Positions 7,681 through 17,852 of a stretch of DNA of 27,119 bases are shown here, in pieces. The translations under genes were made by a program, and so were the position numbers. The DNA is from Actinomycetales bacterium (GTDB lineage Bacteria > Actinomycetota > Actinomycetes > Actinomycetales > Actinomycetaceae). The stretch lies in the NCBI GenBank assembly GCA_022838965.1, contig JALHDK010000007.1:1-27119 (forward strand). The letters are read 5' to 3'. The first letter of the stretch is position 1. Every line of letters begins with the position of its first letter. Under the pieces are notes generated by a model. The model saw nothing but the letters and a program-made list of their open reading frames with translations, was not told the DNA's origin and searched no databases.

Positions 7681-7727
7681 CGCGGCGGCGGCCCCGCCTC
7701 CACGAGGGAAACGGGGCCGCCGCCGCG
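7681..7727 (-). terminator. Strong hairpin terminator after the 5'-nucleotidase gene
   Basis: A perfect 16-bp stem (CGCGGCGGCGGCCCCG with its complement) encloses a 15-nt loop and begins 9 bp past the stop codon at 7736. No U-tract is visible, as is common for actinomycete terminators. It should separate the nucleotidase transcript from the SCP-purF-purM run. Confidence 0.75.
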
Positions 7728-7735
7728 GACCGTGC

Positions 7736-9616
7736 TCAGAAGCTGATGTCCGTTGTTCCGTCGTTGGTGACGATTCGCACCACCGCATTCTCGGGTGTGA
7801 CACCCGCCGGCACCGTGAAGGTGGCGGCCGCCCGACCGGTCTCGTCGGTCTTGTGGGTCACGGTGTTGTCCACCGGCAGGTCGTCGCCCACCAGCGTCCC
7901 GTTGACGAAGAGGTCCACTGTGGCCGGCTTGGGTTCCGTGTTCGTGAACGCCAGCGAGGAGATCGACGCCGTCACCGTGGCTCCCGCCGTGAGCGGTCCG
8001 GAGAGGGTGAGGCCGGTGCTGCCCTGGGTGTAGTCCACCGCGACCGGGCTGTGCGTGCGCAGGTACTCCAGCAGCGAGGCCAGGTCGATGATCCCGGTGT
8101 CCCGGTATCCCGTGCCTGCGGGGAACACGCTGAAGCCATCGCCGCCCGCGAGCAGGAAGGAGTTCCCGGCCACCCTGTAGGTGCCTGCCGGGTCCACCGG
8201 GACGCCGTCGACGACGATCTCGGACACCCGGGAGCCCGCAGGTGCCGCCGGGTCGAAGACGTACTCGACGTTGTGCGACAGGCCGAGCCGGAGCACCGGG
8301 TGGGTGGCAGTCGGATCCTTCCACTGCTGCTCCAGCATGAGATCCACCTGCGCGCCGGTGAGGGTGACGGAGGCCATCGTGTTTCCGAACGGCTGGGCCG
8401 TGAAGGCCTCGGCGTAGGTGATCTCGCCTGCGAGGAGGTCGGCGCGGATGCCGCCCGGGTTGATCACACCGAAGTCCGCCCCGGTGATCTGGTCGAGCTG
8501 CCAGAGGGCGACATCGGCGAGGAAGTTCCCGATCGTCGACTCTCCGCCGCGGCTGACACCGAGTTGGGCGCGAAGGAGGTCAGCGCTCGCGTTCCCGACG
8601 ACGGCCTTGCCGGCCTCCGCGGACTCCGCGACGGTGCGGGCGATGATCTCCTTGACCGTGGCGGACGCGTTGGCAACGTACGGGGTGGTCGTGCCGGGGA
8701 TCGTCCCGGTGGTGGAGATGTTCTCCGCCACTCCGTAGGTCAGGGTCCTGGTCGCCCTGCTGAAGGTGAACGACAGGTGAGCGACGGTGCCGCCCGCGTT
8801 GACGCCCTCGATCATGGGGATCGCGACACCGTCGGCACGGGTCACGGTGCCGACGAACTTGCTGTGGGAGTGGCCGGTGAGGACGGCGTCGACGTCCTTG
8901 CTGAACGTGCAGTCGTCGACGATGGCGTGACCCTCGTGGGACAGCGCGATCACGATGTCCGCCTCGCCGTTGTTGGCGCGGCCGTCGCTGAGCTGCCCGG
9001 CATAGGTGTTGAGGGCGGCGCAAATCCCGGTGACCGTGATGCCCTGGATGCCGCCGGGACTCACGAGGTTCGGCAGGTCCTGGGTGAGCGTGCCGACGAA
9101 CGCGACCCGGAGGCCCGCGGTGCCGGGCAGGCTCCAGATCTGGTACGGCTTCAGTCCGGCAGCACCCTGGATGTTCGCGCCCAGGAAGTCGAAGTCCGTC
9201 ATCGGCATGATCCGGTCACGCAGGTCGGCCCAGCCCTTGTCGAACTCGTGGTTCCCGGTGTTGGAGACGAACAGGCCCATGGCATTGAGCAGTTCAGCGG
9301 TGGGCCGGTCCTCCAGCACGGCTGACTCGAAGGCCGAGCCGCCGAACGAGTCGCCGTTCGCGACGAAGATCGTGTTGCGGTTCGCGGCACGCAGCGCCTC
9401 GACGACGCCGCTGACGCCGGCGGCACCGCCCGTGGACGACGTCGCCACGACCTGTCCATGGAAGTCGGTGATCGACGCGATGTCGATCGTGACGGATTGC
9501 CCCGGCGGGGCGGGGACCTTGTCGTTCTTCGCGACCGCAGGCAGCGCGGCCGTCACGCTCAGCAGGGCCAGCGCGCCGACGGCGGCGACTGACCGGAAGG
9601 GGTGAGGGGAGCTCAT
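7736..9616 (-). CDS. Secreted 5'-nucleotidase / UshA-type metallophosphoesterase
   Basis: The 626-residue precursor has a Sec-type signal peptide (MSSPHPFRSVAAVGALALLS, cleavage probably after ALPAVA). A metallophosphoesterase domain follows, with ITDFHGQ, NGDSFGGSAFES, NTGNHEFDKG, ALSHEGHA and LTGHSHSKFV supplying the two-metal ligands. The 5'-nucleotidase C-terminal domain has GNFLADV, INPGGIRADLLAGEITYAEA, QPFGNTMA and LLAGGDGFSVF. About 100 extra C-terminal residues look like an Ig-like beta domain. There is no LPXTG motif or C-terminal helix, so it is probably released or loosely wall-bound. It likely removes phosphate from extracellular nucleotides, giving nucleosides and phosphate. ATG at 9616 has AAGGA 8 nt upstream. 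Terminators flank it, so it is monocistronic. Confidence 0.92.
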   Translation of the reverse strand: MSSPHPFRSVAAVGALALLSVTAALPAVAKNDKVPAPPGQSVTIDIASITDFHGQVVATSSTGGAAGVSGVVEALRAANRNTIFVANGDSFGGSAFESAVLEDRPTAELLNAMGLFVSNTGNHEFDKGWADLRDRIMPMTDFDFLGANIQGAAGLKPYQIWSLPGTAGLRVAFVGTLTQDLPNLVSPGGIQGITVTGICAALNTYAGQLSDGRANNGEADIVIALSHEGHAIVDDCTFSKDVDAVLTGHSHSKFVGTVTRADGVAIPMIEGVNAGGTVAHLSFTFSRATRTLTYGVAENISTTGTIPGTTTPYVANASATVKEIIARTVAESAEAGKAVVGNASADLLRAQLGVSRGGESTIGNFLADVALWQLDQITGADFGVINPGGIRADLLAGEITYAEAFTAQPFGNTMASVTLTGAQVDLMLEQQWKDPTATHPVLRLGLSHNVEYVFDPAAPAGSRVSEIVVDGVPVDPAGTYRVAGNSFLLAGGDGFSVFPAGTGYRDTGIIDLASLLEYLRTHSPVAVDYTQGSTGLTLSGPLTAGATVTASISSLAFTNTEPKPATVDLFVNGTLVGDDLPVDNTVTHKTDETGRAAATFTVPAGVTPENAVVRIVTNDGTTDISF

Positions 9617-9654
9617 TCGGGTGTCCTTCGGGGAGGGTGACTCTCATGCCTCTG

Positions 9655-9717
9655 GGTCAGCAGGGAATCCTGTAACCCAGCTCACACCCACCGTAAACTC
9701 CCACGGCCCTGCTGACC
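9655..9717. repeat. 11-bp inverted repeat flanking the 5'-nucleotidase promoter region
   Basis: GGTCAGCAGGG at 9655-9665 is exactly complementary to CCCTGCTGACC at 9707-9717, with 41 nt between. The repeat brackets the CRP-like site and the presumed promoter. It could be a paired operator, or a leader structure if transcription starts upstream of it. It is too widely spaced to be a typical terminator. Confidence 0.5.
9671..9686. promoter_or_regulatory. Putative CRP/GlxR (cAMP receptor) binding site
   Basis: TGTAACCCAGCTCACA matches the CRP-family consensus TGTGA-N6-TCACA at 9 of 10 fixed positions. It lies about 55 bp upstream of the 5'-nucleotidase start. On the minus strand, TTTACG (9692-9697) and TTACAG (9670-9675) with a 16-nt spacer could form a weak promoter; if so, the site overlaps the -10 and spacer, a repressing position. 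Confidence 0.45.
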
Positions 9718-9792
9718 ATGGCGACCGGACAACCCGACACCACATCTTCACCTGTCGCCCGGGAGTTCGGCCCCCCACCGGGTGCGCACAGA

Positions 9793-9825
9793 CCGCGGGC
9801 GGTGCCGGCCCGGCACCGCCCGCGG
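9793..9825 (-). terminator. Hairpin terminator after gdhA
   Basis: A perfect 15-bp stem (CCGCGGGCGGTGCCG with its complement) and a 3-nt loop begin 11 bp beyond the gdhA stop. It is very GC-rich and lacks a U-tract. It should end the purL-gdhA transcript. Confidence 0.75.
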
Positions 9826-9836
9826 GATCGCGCCTG

Positions 9837-11186
<1,350 letters not shown>

Positions 11187-11192
11187 TCAGGT

Positions 11193-13496
11193 TCAGGAAG
11201 TCGGAGTCTGGAAGTAGTGCCGCAGGGTCGCTTCGCTCGCGGACCGGAGCTCCTGGACGTCGAACTCGCCGACATCCGCGATGCTCAGGACATCGCCCCC
11301 GGTGGTGCCGATCCGCAGGGCCTGCACGTCGTGCTTCGCCGCGAGGCCCTCCAGGCCGAGCGAGTCCCGCTCGTCCACCACAACGAGCGCGCGCGCCCCG
11401 GATTCGGAGAACAGGGCGGTGGCGAGGTCGACCCCGTCCCGCTCGCACATCTCCGAGAGGTCGATGTGCGCGCCGACGCCGAAACGTAGCGCGCCGTCGA
11501 CCAGCGACTGGACCAGCCCGCCCGCGCTCAGGTCGTGAGAGGCGCGGGAGAGGCTCTGGGTGGCGGCGTCGATGAGCACCTCGGAGAGCTCACGCTCGGC
11601 GTCGAAGTCCACCCTCGGCGGGAGTCCGCCGAGATGGTCGTGGATCACGCCGGCCCACACCGACCCGGACAGCTCGAACAGGGTGCGTCCGAGCAGGTAG
11701 ATCGCCTGCCCCTCCTCGAACCACCCCGACGGGACGGCACGCGAGACGTCGTCCATCACGCCGAGCACGCCGACGACGGGCGTCGGGTTGATCGACGAGT
11801 CGATCAACCCGGGCTCGCCGGTGGAGTTGTAGAGGGAGACGTTGCCGCCGGTGACCGGGATCTCCAGTTCCTGGCAGCCGTCCGCGAGTCCCGTGATGGC
11901 CTGCACCAGCTGCCACATCGCGTCCGGATCCTCCGGGGAGCCGAAGTTGAGGCAGTCGGTGACGGCCAGCGGGCGGGCACCCACGGTCGAGACATTGCGG
12001 TAGGCCTCCGCGAGGGCCTGCTGGGCGCCCACGTACGGGTCGAGCTTCGTGAAGCGCCCGTTGGCGTCCGTCGCCAGCGCGACGCCGAGCCCACTGACCT
12101 CGTCGACACGGACCACCCCGGCGTCGTCGGGTTGCGCCATGGCGGTGTTGCCCTGCACGTAGCGGTCGTACTGGTCGGTGACCCACGCCCTGGAGGCGAG
12201 GTTCGGGGAAGTGACGACCTCCAGGACCTGGGCACGGAGCTCGTCCGCCGTCGTGGGACGGGGGAGGGTCTCGGCGGCGTCGTCGTTCAGCGCGGCCTGC
12301 CACGTCGGCTTGCGGTAGGGCCGGTGGTAGGTGGGCCCGACGGCGACCGTGTCCGGATCGACGTCGACGATCCGGTGGCCGTGGTGGTCGATGGTGAGGC
12401 GGCGGGAATCGTTGATCTCCCCGATGACCGCGGTCTCGACCTCCCACTTCCGGCAGATCGCGAGGAAGCGTTCGAGGTTGTGCGGCGCGACCACCGCCAT
12501 CATGCGCTCCTGCGACTCGCTCATGAGGATCTCGCCGGCGGTGAGTGCCTCATCGCGCAGCAGCACCTTCTCGAGATCCACGTGCATCCCGCAGCCACCG
12601 TTGGACGCCAGCTCCGAGGTGGCGCAGGAGATACCCGCGGCGCCCAGGTCCTGGATGCCCTCCACCACGCCGGCGGCGAACAGCTCGAGGCAGCACTCGA
12701 TGAGCACCTTCTCCATGAAGGGGTCGCCCACCTGCACCGACGGGCGTTTGGTGGGACCACCCTCCTCGAAGGTCTCGGAGGCGAGGATCGAGGCGCCACC
12801 GATGCCGTCCCCGCCGGTGCGGGCACCGAACAGCACCACCTGGTTCCCGGCGCCGGAGGCCTTGGCGAGGTGGATCTGGTCGTGGCGAAGCACGCCGAGA
12901 CAGAGGGCGTTGACGAGCGGGTTCGTCTGGTAGGACGGGTCGAACTCGGTCTCCCCGCCGATGTTGGGCAGGCCGAGGCAGTTCCCGTACCCGCCGACGC
13001 CGGCCACCACGCCGTGCACGACGCGGGCGGTGTCCGGGTGGTCGATCGCGCCGAAGCGGAGCTGGTCCATCACCGCCACCGGGCGGGCGCCCATCGAGAT
13101 GATGTCCCGCACGATGCCTCCGACGCCCGTGGCAGCCCCCTGGTAGGGCTCCACGAACGAGGGGTGGTTGTGGGACTCGACCTTGAACGTGACCGCCCAC
13201 CCGTCCCCGATGTCCACGACGCCGGCGTTCTCGCCCATGCCCACGAGCAGGTGCTCCCGCATGGCGCGGGTGGTCTTCTGGCCGAACTGCTTCAGGTGGA
13301 TCTTGGAGGACTTGTAGGAGCAGTGCTCGGACCACATCACCGAGTACATGGCCAGCTCGGCCGCGGTGGGCCGCCGGCGCAGCAGGCGCACGATGTCCTC
13401 GTACTCCTCGTCCTTCAGACCGAGGTCACGGTGGGGAAGCTCGATGTCCGGAGTGGCGGCGGCATTCTCGACGGTGTCCGGCACGACGTTCCTCAT
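11193..13496 (-). CDS. purL: Phosphoribosylformylglycinamidine synthase, large subunit
   Basis: PurL is the synthetase subunit of the PurLQS complex, converting FGAR, glutamine and ATP to FGAM. At 767 residues it is the small (multi-subunit) form, consistent with separate purQ and purS genes in this window. Landmarks are [19 protein letters not shown] near the N-terminus, [77 protein letters not shown] and, in the second half, [23 protein letters not shown] and [13 protein letters not shown] at 13496 follows GGGGGA at short spacing. A TAGTAT hexamer at 13529-13534 may be the -10. gdhA follows after 15 bp. Confidence 0.97.
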   Translation of the reverse strand: MRNVVPDTVENAAATPDIELPHRDLGLKDEEYEDIVRLLRRRPTAAELAMYSVMWSEHCSYKSSKIHLKQFGQKTTRAMREHLLVGMGENAGVVDIGDGWAVTFKVESHNHPSFVEPYQGAATGVGGIVRDIISMGARPVAVMDQLRFGAIDHPDTARVVHGVVAGVGGYGNCLGLPNIGGETEFDPSYQTNPLVNALCLGVLRHDQIHLAKASGAGNQVVLFGARTGGDGIGGASILASETFEEGGPTKRPSVQVGDPFMEKVLIECCLELFAAGVVEGIQDLGAAGISCATSELASNGGCGMHVDLEKVLLRDEALTAGEILMSESQERMMAVVAPHNLERFLAICRKWEVETAVIGEINDSRRLTIDHHGHRIVDVDPDTVAVGPTYHRPYRKPTWQAALNDDAAETLPRPTTADELRAQVLEVVTSPNLASRAWVTDQYDRYVQGNTAMAQPDDAGVVRVDEVSGLGVALATDANGRFTKLDPYVGAQQALAEAYRNVSTVGARPLAVTDCLNFGSPEDPDAMWQLVQAITGLADGCQELEIPVTGGNVSLYNSTGEPGLIDSSINPTPVVGVLGVMDDVSRAVPSGWFEEGQAIYLLGRTLFELSGSVWAGVIHDHLGGLPPRVDFDAERELSEVLIDAATQSLSRASHDLSAGGLVQSLVDGALRFGVGAHIDLSEMCERDGVDLATALFSESGARALVVVDERDSLGLEGLAAKHDVQALRIGTTGGDVLSIADVGEFDVQELRSASEATLRHYFQTPTS

Positions 13497-13528
13497 TGAT
13501 CCCCCGGGGGTGCGAGTGGTACGCCGCG

Positions 13529-13534
13529 ATACTA
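13529..13534 (-). promoter_or_regulatory. Possible -10 element for purL-gdhA
   Basis: TAGTAT (minus strand) sits 32 bp upstream of the purL ATG in otherwise GC-rich DNA. No convincing -35 lies 16-18 bp further upstream, so this is tentative. The hairpin-prone CCCGGGG/CCCCGGG at 13545-13560 is just upstream. Confidence 0.3.
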
Positions 13535-13619
13535 CCCAGCACGTCCCGGGGCCCCCCGGGCCGTCCGCCACGTGATCGGCGGCCGGACCGCGCGGCCGAG
13601 GGCGGCCCGCGCCGCTCCC

Positions 13620-15779
13620 CTACGGCCGTGCCAGGCCCGCCCGCTTCTGACCCTCGTGCAGTACCTTCTCGTTGATCGGCTCCCGTCCGGCGGCCCGCTG
13701 TGCCCGGGCGTACTCCCGCGCCTCCTCCTGTCGCCGGGCCTCCACCCCGGTGGCGATGGTGGACCGGAGCTGCGCCTCCCCGTAGCCGAACGCGGCCACG
13801 AGATCGAGGGCGTGGGGCCGCAGGCGCACGAGCAGGCGGTTCACGTAGGCCGTCACCGCCTGGGCCCGTTGTGCCGACATCCGGCCGTGAATCAGGTACC
13901 AGGCGAGGTTGCGTTCGATCAGGGTGAGACCGTAGAGGTCGCGGACCCGTGTCAGCACCCGCCGGGTGGGCTCGTCCGTCACCCGGGCCAGCGCCGCGGT
14001 GAACGCCTCCCACTGCAGCAGTTCCGCATGCGCCCGGGCGGCCTCGATCAGTTCGTCCTGGTGGGCGTTGAAGATCGCGGCCGCGCGGTCGGCGGGTGCG
14101 CTCCGGGCGGCGCGCAGCGCGAGCGCCACCTCCTCGACCATGGTCTCCACCCGGTCCTCCAGCAGCTCCCGCTGCGTGTCCTCCGCGCGGAGGTGACCGG
14201 CCGAGCGGGCGATCGATCCGGTGTCACGGATGGACTGCGCCGCGCGCCGCAGTGGCGTGCGGTGCAGCGTCATGTCCGCCGCCCGCTGGGCCACCCAGCG
14301 TGCCCGGCCGGCGATGTCCACCTTCGCCATGGCACGGCCGTAGTCGGTGACGAGGCGCTTGCCCACCAGCTGGAGGAGGACGTTGTTGTCCCCCTCGAAG
14401 GAGACGTAGACATCCAGATCGTGGCGCAGTCCCACCAGGCGGTTCTCGGCGATGAACCCGGCTCCCCCGCAGGCCTCGCGCGCCTCCTGGAGGACCTCGA
14501 GCGCCAGCCACGTGTTGACCACCTTCGCGGCCGCCGCCTGGGTCTCCAGGTCCTGACGGTCCTCCTCGGTGGCGTGCCGGCCGGAGAAGACGTCGTCAAA
14601 GCGGTCGAGCAGCTCGGCCTGGGCGAAGCCCGCGGCGTAGGTGCGGGCCAGCAGCGGCAGGAGGCGGCGCTGGTGACGCTGGTAGTCGAGCAGCAGGACC
14701 TCCTGGTGCTCGTCGGCGCCGGTGAACTGCCGGCGTTCCGAGCCATACCGGATGGCGATGGCGAGGGCCGCCTTGCTCACCACCACCGCCGCGCCGGACA
14801 GCGACACCCGCCCCTGCACCAGGGTGGAGAGCATGGTGAAGAAGCGGCGACCCGGGGACTCGATCGGGGAGGTGTAGGTGCCGTCCGGGGCGACGTCACC
14901 GTACCTGTTGAGGAGGTGGTCACGGGGCACGCGGACGTGGTCGAAGGCGATGCGGCCGTTGTCGATCCCGTTGAGCCCGCCCTTGAGGCCGTCGTCCTCG
15001 ATCGCCACCCCGGGGAGCAACCGGAGCGAGCCAGGATCCCGGAGGGGCACGAAGAAGGCGTGCACCCCGTGGTTCACGCCCCTGGTCACCAGCTGGGCGA
15101 AGACCACGGCCGCCTGCCCGTGGAGCGCCGAGTTGCCGATGTACTCCTTCCACGCGGCCCGCACCGGCGTGTTGATGACGAACTCCCCGGTCCCGACGTC
15201 GTACTCCGCCGTCGTGAGCACCCCGGCCACGTTCGAGCCGTGCCCGATCTCCGTCATCGCGAAGCATCCCGGGAGCTCGAGGGTCAGGGCGGCGCGCAGC
15301 CACCTGTCGTGGTGTGGCCGGGTTCCGAGCTGGTTGATGGCCGAGGCGAACAGCCCCCATTGGACGCCGGCCTTGATCTGCAGTGACGGGTCCAGCAGGA
15401 CCAGCTCGTCGAACCCCGCGAGATATCCCCCGGGGTTCTCGGTGCCCCCCACGTACTCCGGGAAGCCCCGCTCAGGCACCCCGTGGTCGCGCAGCGCGGC
15501 GAGCTGCGCGAAGACCCGGGCGCGGTGCTCCTCCATCGGGAGCCCCGGGAGCCCGCACATCGCGGGATCCTCGCACAGCGCCCGCACCTGACGCCGGATG
15601 TCCCGCCAGGGGCCGTCCAGGAGGTCACCGAGCTCGGCGATGTCGATGCGCTCCCCCTCCCCGAGGCGCTGCTCGACCCCGGGACTCGGGAGCGTTGCGA
15701 CGTCGATCGCCCCCGGGGAGCCCGGGGTCGTGGCGGACGGTGCCACCGCGGGCCCGGCCAGGTGGAGAACGTCGGTCAT
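13620..15779 (-). CDS. Acyl-CoA oxidase/dehydrogenase family flavoprotein (ACOX-like)
   Basis: This enzyme should catalyse the first beta-oxidation step, acyl-CoA to trans-2-enoyl-CoA. At 719 residues it has the length of acyl-CoA oxidases rather than the ~380 of ordinary acyl-CoA dehydrogenases. ELPGCFAMTEIGHGSNVAGV is the ACOX flavin-domain signature. LVQGRVSLSGAAVVVSKAAL, RRQFTGADEHQEVLLLDYQ and EACGGAGFIAENR follow. SFEGDNNVLLQLVGKRL, near residue 460, contains the Glu expected to be the catalytic base. A long C-terminal helical domain completes it. Whether electrons go to oxygen (making peroxide) or to ETF cannot be told here; no catalase is in the window. ATG at 15779 has AGGAGG 8 nt upstream, lying inside the last codons of tetR, 4 nt away. 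Confidence 0.9.
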   Translation of the reverse strand: MTDVLHLAGPAVAPSATTPGSPGAIDVATLPSPGVEQRLGEGERIDIAELGDLLDGPWRDIRRQVRALCEDPAMCGLPGLPMEEHRARVFAQLAALRDHGVPERGFPEYVGGTENPGGYLAGFDELVLLDPSLQIKAGVQWGLFASAINQLGTRPHHDRWLRAALTLELPGCFAMTEIGHGSNVAGVLTTAEYDVGTGEFVINTPVRAAWKEYIGNSALHGQAAVVFAQLVTRGVNHGVHAFFVPLRDPGSLRLLPGVAIEDDGLKGGLNGIDNGRIAFDHVRVPRDHLLNRYGDVAPDGTYTSPIESPGRRFFTMLSTLVQGRVSLSGAAVVVSKAALAIAIRYGSERRQFTGADEHQEVLLLDYQRHQRRLLPLLARTYAAGFAQAELLDRFDDVFSGRHATEEDRQDLETQAAAAKVVNTWLALEVLQEAREACGGAGFIAENRLVGLRHDLDVYVSFEGDNNVLLQLVGKRLVTDYGRAMAKVDIAGRARWVAQRAADMTLHRTPLRRAAQSIRDTGSIARSAGHLRAEDTQRELLEDRVETMVEEVALALRAARSAPADRAAAIFNAHQDELIEAARAHAELLQWEAFTAALARVTDEPTRRVLTRVRDLYGLTLIERNLAWYLIHGRMSAQRAQAVTAYVNRLLVRLRPHALDLVAAFGYGEAQLRSTIATGVEARRQEEAREYARAQRAAGREPINEKVLHEGQKRAGLARP

Positions 15780-15783
15780 GGTG

Positions 15784-16473
15784 TCACCCTCCTGAACTGG
15801 TGGCGTCCGGTTGACGGTTGGCGATGATGAGGGCGTGGGTGCCGTCCCACAGCAGGGTGGCGAGGTCGGCACCGAGGTGTTCGCGCGGCAGCCGCTCCGC
15901 GGCCGGGGTGGTGATCCACTGCTCCGCCGCACCCCGGACGAGGCCGACGGTCGCGGCGGCCCACAGGCGCACCCGATCCGGAGCCACCGCATCGGCGGGG
16001 AGGAGGCGCGCGAGCAGCCGCGCGACCTGATCCTCGACCTGGGAGACGAAGATGCGCAGGTTGCCCTCGGAGGCCGCCTGCGCGGGCCGGTTGACGAACA
16101 GGAAGACGTTCCGGGACTGCGCCACGATCTCGAGGTAGGTGGACACCATCGCCTCGACCGCCCGGCGCGGATCGCGGGAGGACTCGGCGGCGCCGGTGAG
16201 GCGGGAACGCGCCCGTCCCAGCACGTACTCGCCGACGGCGACCTGCAGGGCGGTCTTGTCGCGGAAGTAGCGGTAGAGGATCGACTTCGACGTGCCGAGG
16301 CTCGTGGCGATCTCTTCCATGGACATGTCCGGGCCGTGCTCGTGCACCGCGTGGCGGACCTGCCGCACCAGCTCCAGCCGCCGCTCGGAACGGTGACCGT
16401 TCCACCGGGTGGCGCGCCCATCCACGGCGTTCGAGTTGACGGAATCGCCCTCGTGCCGTGTGATGGAGTACAT
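15784..16473 (-). CDS. TetR-family transcriptional regulator
   Basis: This 229-residue protein has an N-terminal helix-turn-helix of TetR type (MSMEEIATSLGTSKSILYRY, then FRDKTALQVAVGEYVL, about residues 50-85) and a helical ligand-binding domain. ATG at 16473 (MYSITRHEGD) was preferred over in-frame upstream codons, which would read through the operator. It is transcribed with the acyl-CoA oxidase (4-bp gap) and divergently from the thiolase operon. That position, and the palindrome 7 bp upstream of its start, argue that it controls the whole beta-oxidation module and its own gene. An acyl-CoA is the obvious candidate inducer, by analogy with other fatty-acid TetR regulators; this is inference. 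Confidence 0.92.
   Translation of the reverse strand: MYSITRHEGDSVNSNAVDGRATRWNGHRSERRLELVRQVRHAVHEHGPDMSMEEIATSLGTSKSILYRYFRDKTALQVAVGEYVLGRARSRLTGAAESSRDPRRAVEAMVSTYLEIVAQSRNVFLFVNRPAQAASEGNLRIFVSQVEDQVARLLARLLPADAVAPDRVRLWAAATVGLVRGAAEQWITTPAAERLPREHLGADLATLLWDGTHALIIANRQPDATSSGG
16436..16464 (+). promoter_or_regulatory. Candidate promoter for the thiolase operon
   Basis: TTGACG (16436-16441) and TGTGAT (16459-16464) are separated by 17 bp, inside the 5' end of tetR. Transcription would start near 16471, just before the palindromic operator, so a bound regulator would block elongation or promoter clearance. Confidence 0.35.
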
Positions 16474-16479
16474 GAAACC

Positions 16480-16498
16480 GAGGGTATCAGGTACCCTC
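16480..16498. promoter_or_regulatory. Palindromic operator between tetR and the thiolase gene
   Basis: GAGGGTA-TCAGG-TACCCTC is a 7+5+7 perfect inverted repeat in the 71-bp gap between the divergent starts at 16473 and 16545. GGTA/GTACC motifs recur at its right edge. Size and symmetry suit a TetR dimer site, and the adjacent tetR gene is the natural candidate. Confidence 0.6.
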
Positions 16499-16544
16499 AG
16501 TACCGCAATCGGGGCCACCCTCCCCGTCAGCCGCAGGAGGACAC

Positions 16545-17852
16545 GTGCCAGAACCCCGCCGCGCCGTCGTCGTCGGCGCCAACCGCATCCCGTTCGCCAA
16601 GGTCGGTGGTGCCTACCGGCACGCCTCGAACCGGGACATGCTCACCGCGACCCTCGACGGACTGGCCGCCCGTTTCGGCCTGGCGGGTGAGCGCCTGGAC
16701 GAGGTCGCCGCCGGCGCGGTCCTGAAGCACCCACGCGACCACAACCTCACCCGCGAAGCCGTCCTGGGCTCCGCCCTCCACCCCACCACCCCGGCCCACG
16801 ACGTGCAGCGGGCCTGCGCCACCGGCCTCGAAGCCATCATCGGCGTGGCGAACAAGATCGCCCTCCACCAGATCGAGGTGGGGGTGGCGGGCGGAGCGGA
16901 CTCGGCCTCGGACGCCCCCATCGTGGTGTCAGAGGGGCTGCGGACCGCGCTCCTCAGCCTCAACCGCGCCCGTACCGCGCAGCAGAAGCTCGCCGCGATC
17001 GCCCGGATCCGCCCTGGGTACCTGGTACCGGTGGCGCCCGATGTGGCCGAACCCCGCACCGGCCTGTCCATGGGAGAACACCAGGCCCTGACCACCGCGC
17101 AGTGGCAGATCAGCCGCGAGGCCCAGGACGACCTCGCCCTCGCCTCGCACCGCAACCTCGCGGCGGCCTACGAACGCGGCTTCTTCGACGACCTCATGAC
17201 CCCCTACCGCTCCCTGACCCGGGACGAGGCCCTCCGCCCCGACACCTCGCTCGAAAAGCTCGCCGCACTCCCGCCCGTCTTCGGGCGGGATCTCGAGGCG
17301 CCCGCGACCATGACCGCCGGGAACTCGACGCCCCTGTCCGACGGCGCCTCCGCCGTCCTCCTCGCCTCGCCGGCATGGGCCGAGCAGCGTGGCCACCGCC
17401 CGCTCGCGGCCGTCGTCGACGCCGTCACGACCGCCGTCGACTTCCCCTCGGGTGCCGAGGGGCTGCTGCTCGGCGGGGCGTACGCGATTCCCCGCCTCCT
17501 CGACCGCCACGGCCTCACGCTCGACGACCTCGACTTCATCGAGATCCACGAGGCCTTCGCGGCCACCGTCCTGGCCACGCTGGCGGCCCTCGCGGACGGC
17601 GACTTCGCCCGGACGCGCCTGGGCCGCACTCAGCCCGTGGGGGAGGTGGACCGCTCCCGGCTCAACGTCACCGGCTCGTCGCTGGCCGCGGGTCACCCGT
17701 TCGCGGCCACCGGCGGGCGCATTGTCGGCACGCTCGCGAAGCTGCTCCACGAACGCGGCGCCTCCCACCACCGGGAGGGTCCGGCGCTCGGGCTGATCTC
17801 CGTGTGCGCGGCCGGCGGCCAGGCCACTGCCATGATCCTGGAGGCGAGATGA
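16545..17852 (+). CDS. Acetyl-CoA C-acyltransferase (thiolase, FadI/FadA2-like)
   Basis: This thiolase should cleave 3-oxoacyl-CoA with CoA, the last step of beta-oxidation. In the 435 residues, HDVQRACATGLEAI carries the acyl-accepting Cys91, and GADSASDAPI and GLSMGEHQALTTAQWQISRE resemble FadI-type enzymes. IHEAFAATV holds the HEAF motif, GSSLAAGHPFAATGGR holds the catalytic His, and CAAGGQATAMILE holds the second Cys near the C-terminus. GTG at 16545 is preceded by CAGGAGG at 4-nt spacing. The stop overlaps the ATG of the next gene (ATGA). The set thiolase, FabG4-like, MaoC parallels mycobacterial fadA2-fabG4-htdX, as I recall it. Confidence 0.93.
   Translation: MPEPRRAVVVGANRIPFAKVGGAYRHASNRDMLTATLDGLAARFGLAGERLDEVAAGAVLKHPRDHNLTREAVLGSALHPTTPAHDVQRACATGLEAIIGVANKIALHQIEVGVAGGADSASDAPIVVSEGLRTALLSLNRARTAQQKLAAIARIRPGYLVPVAPDVAEPRTGLSMGEHQALTTAQWQISREAQDDLALASHRNLAAAYERGFFDDLMTPYRSLTRDEALRPDTSLEKLAALPPVFGRDLEAPATMTAGNSTPLSDGASAVLLASPAWAEQRGHRPLAAVVDAVTTAVDFPSGAEGLLLGGAYAIPRLLDRHGLTLDDLDFIEIHEAFAATVLATLAALADGDFARTRLGRTQPVGEVDRSRLNVTGSSLAAGHPFAATGGRIVGTLAKLLHERGASHHREGPALGLISVCAAGGQATAMILEAR

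Noticed and set aside
11535..13499. 654-codon plus-strand ORF opposite purL
   Set aside because: Antisense shadow of purL with biased composition (Asp/Gly/Val/Arg-rich) and no recognisable domain.
13545..13560. CCCGGGG/CCCCGGG repeat as terminator of the acyl-CoA oxidase gene
   Set aside because: Only a 6-7 bp stem with almost no loop; chance GC palindromes of this size are frequent in this window.
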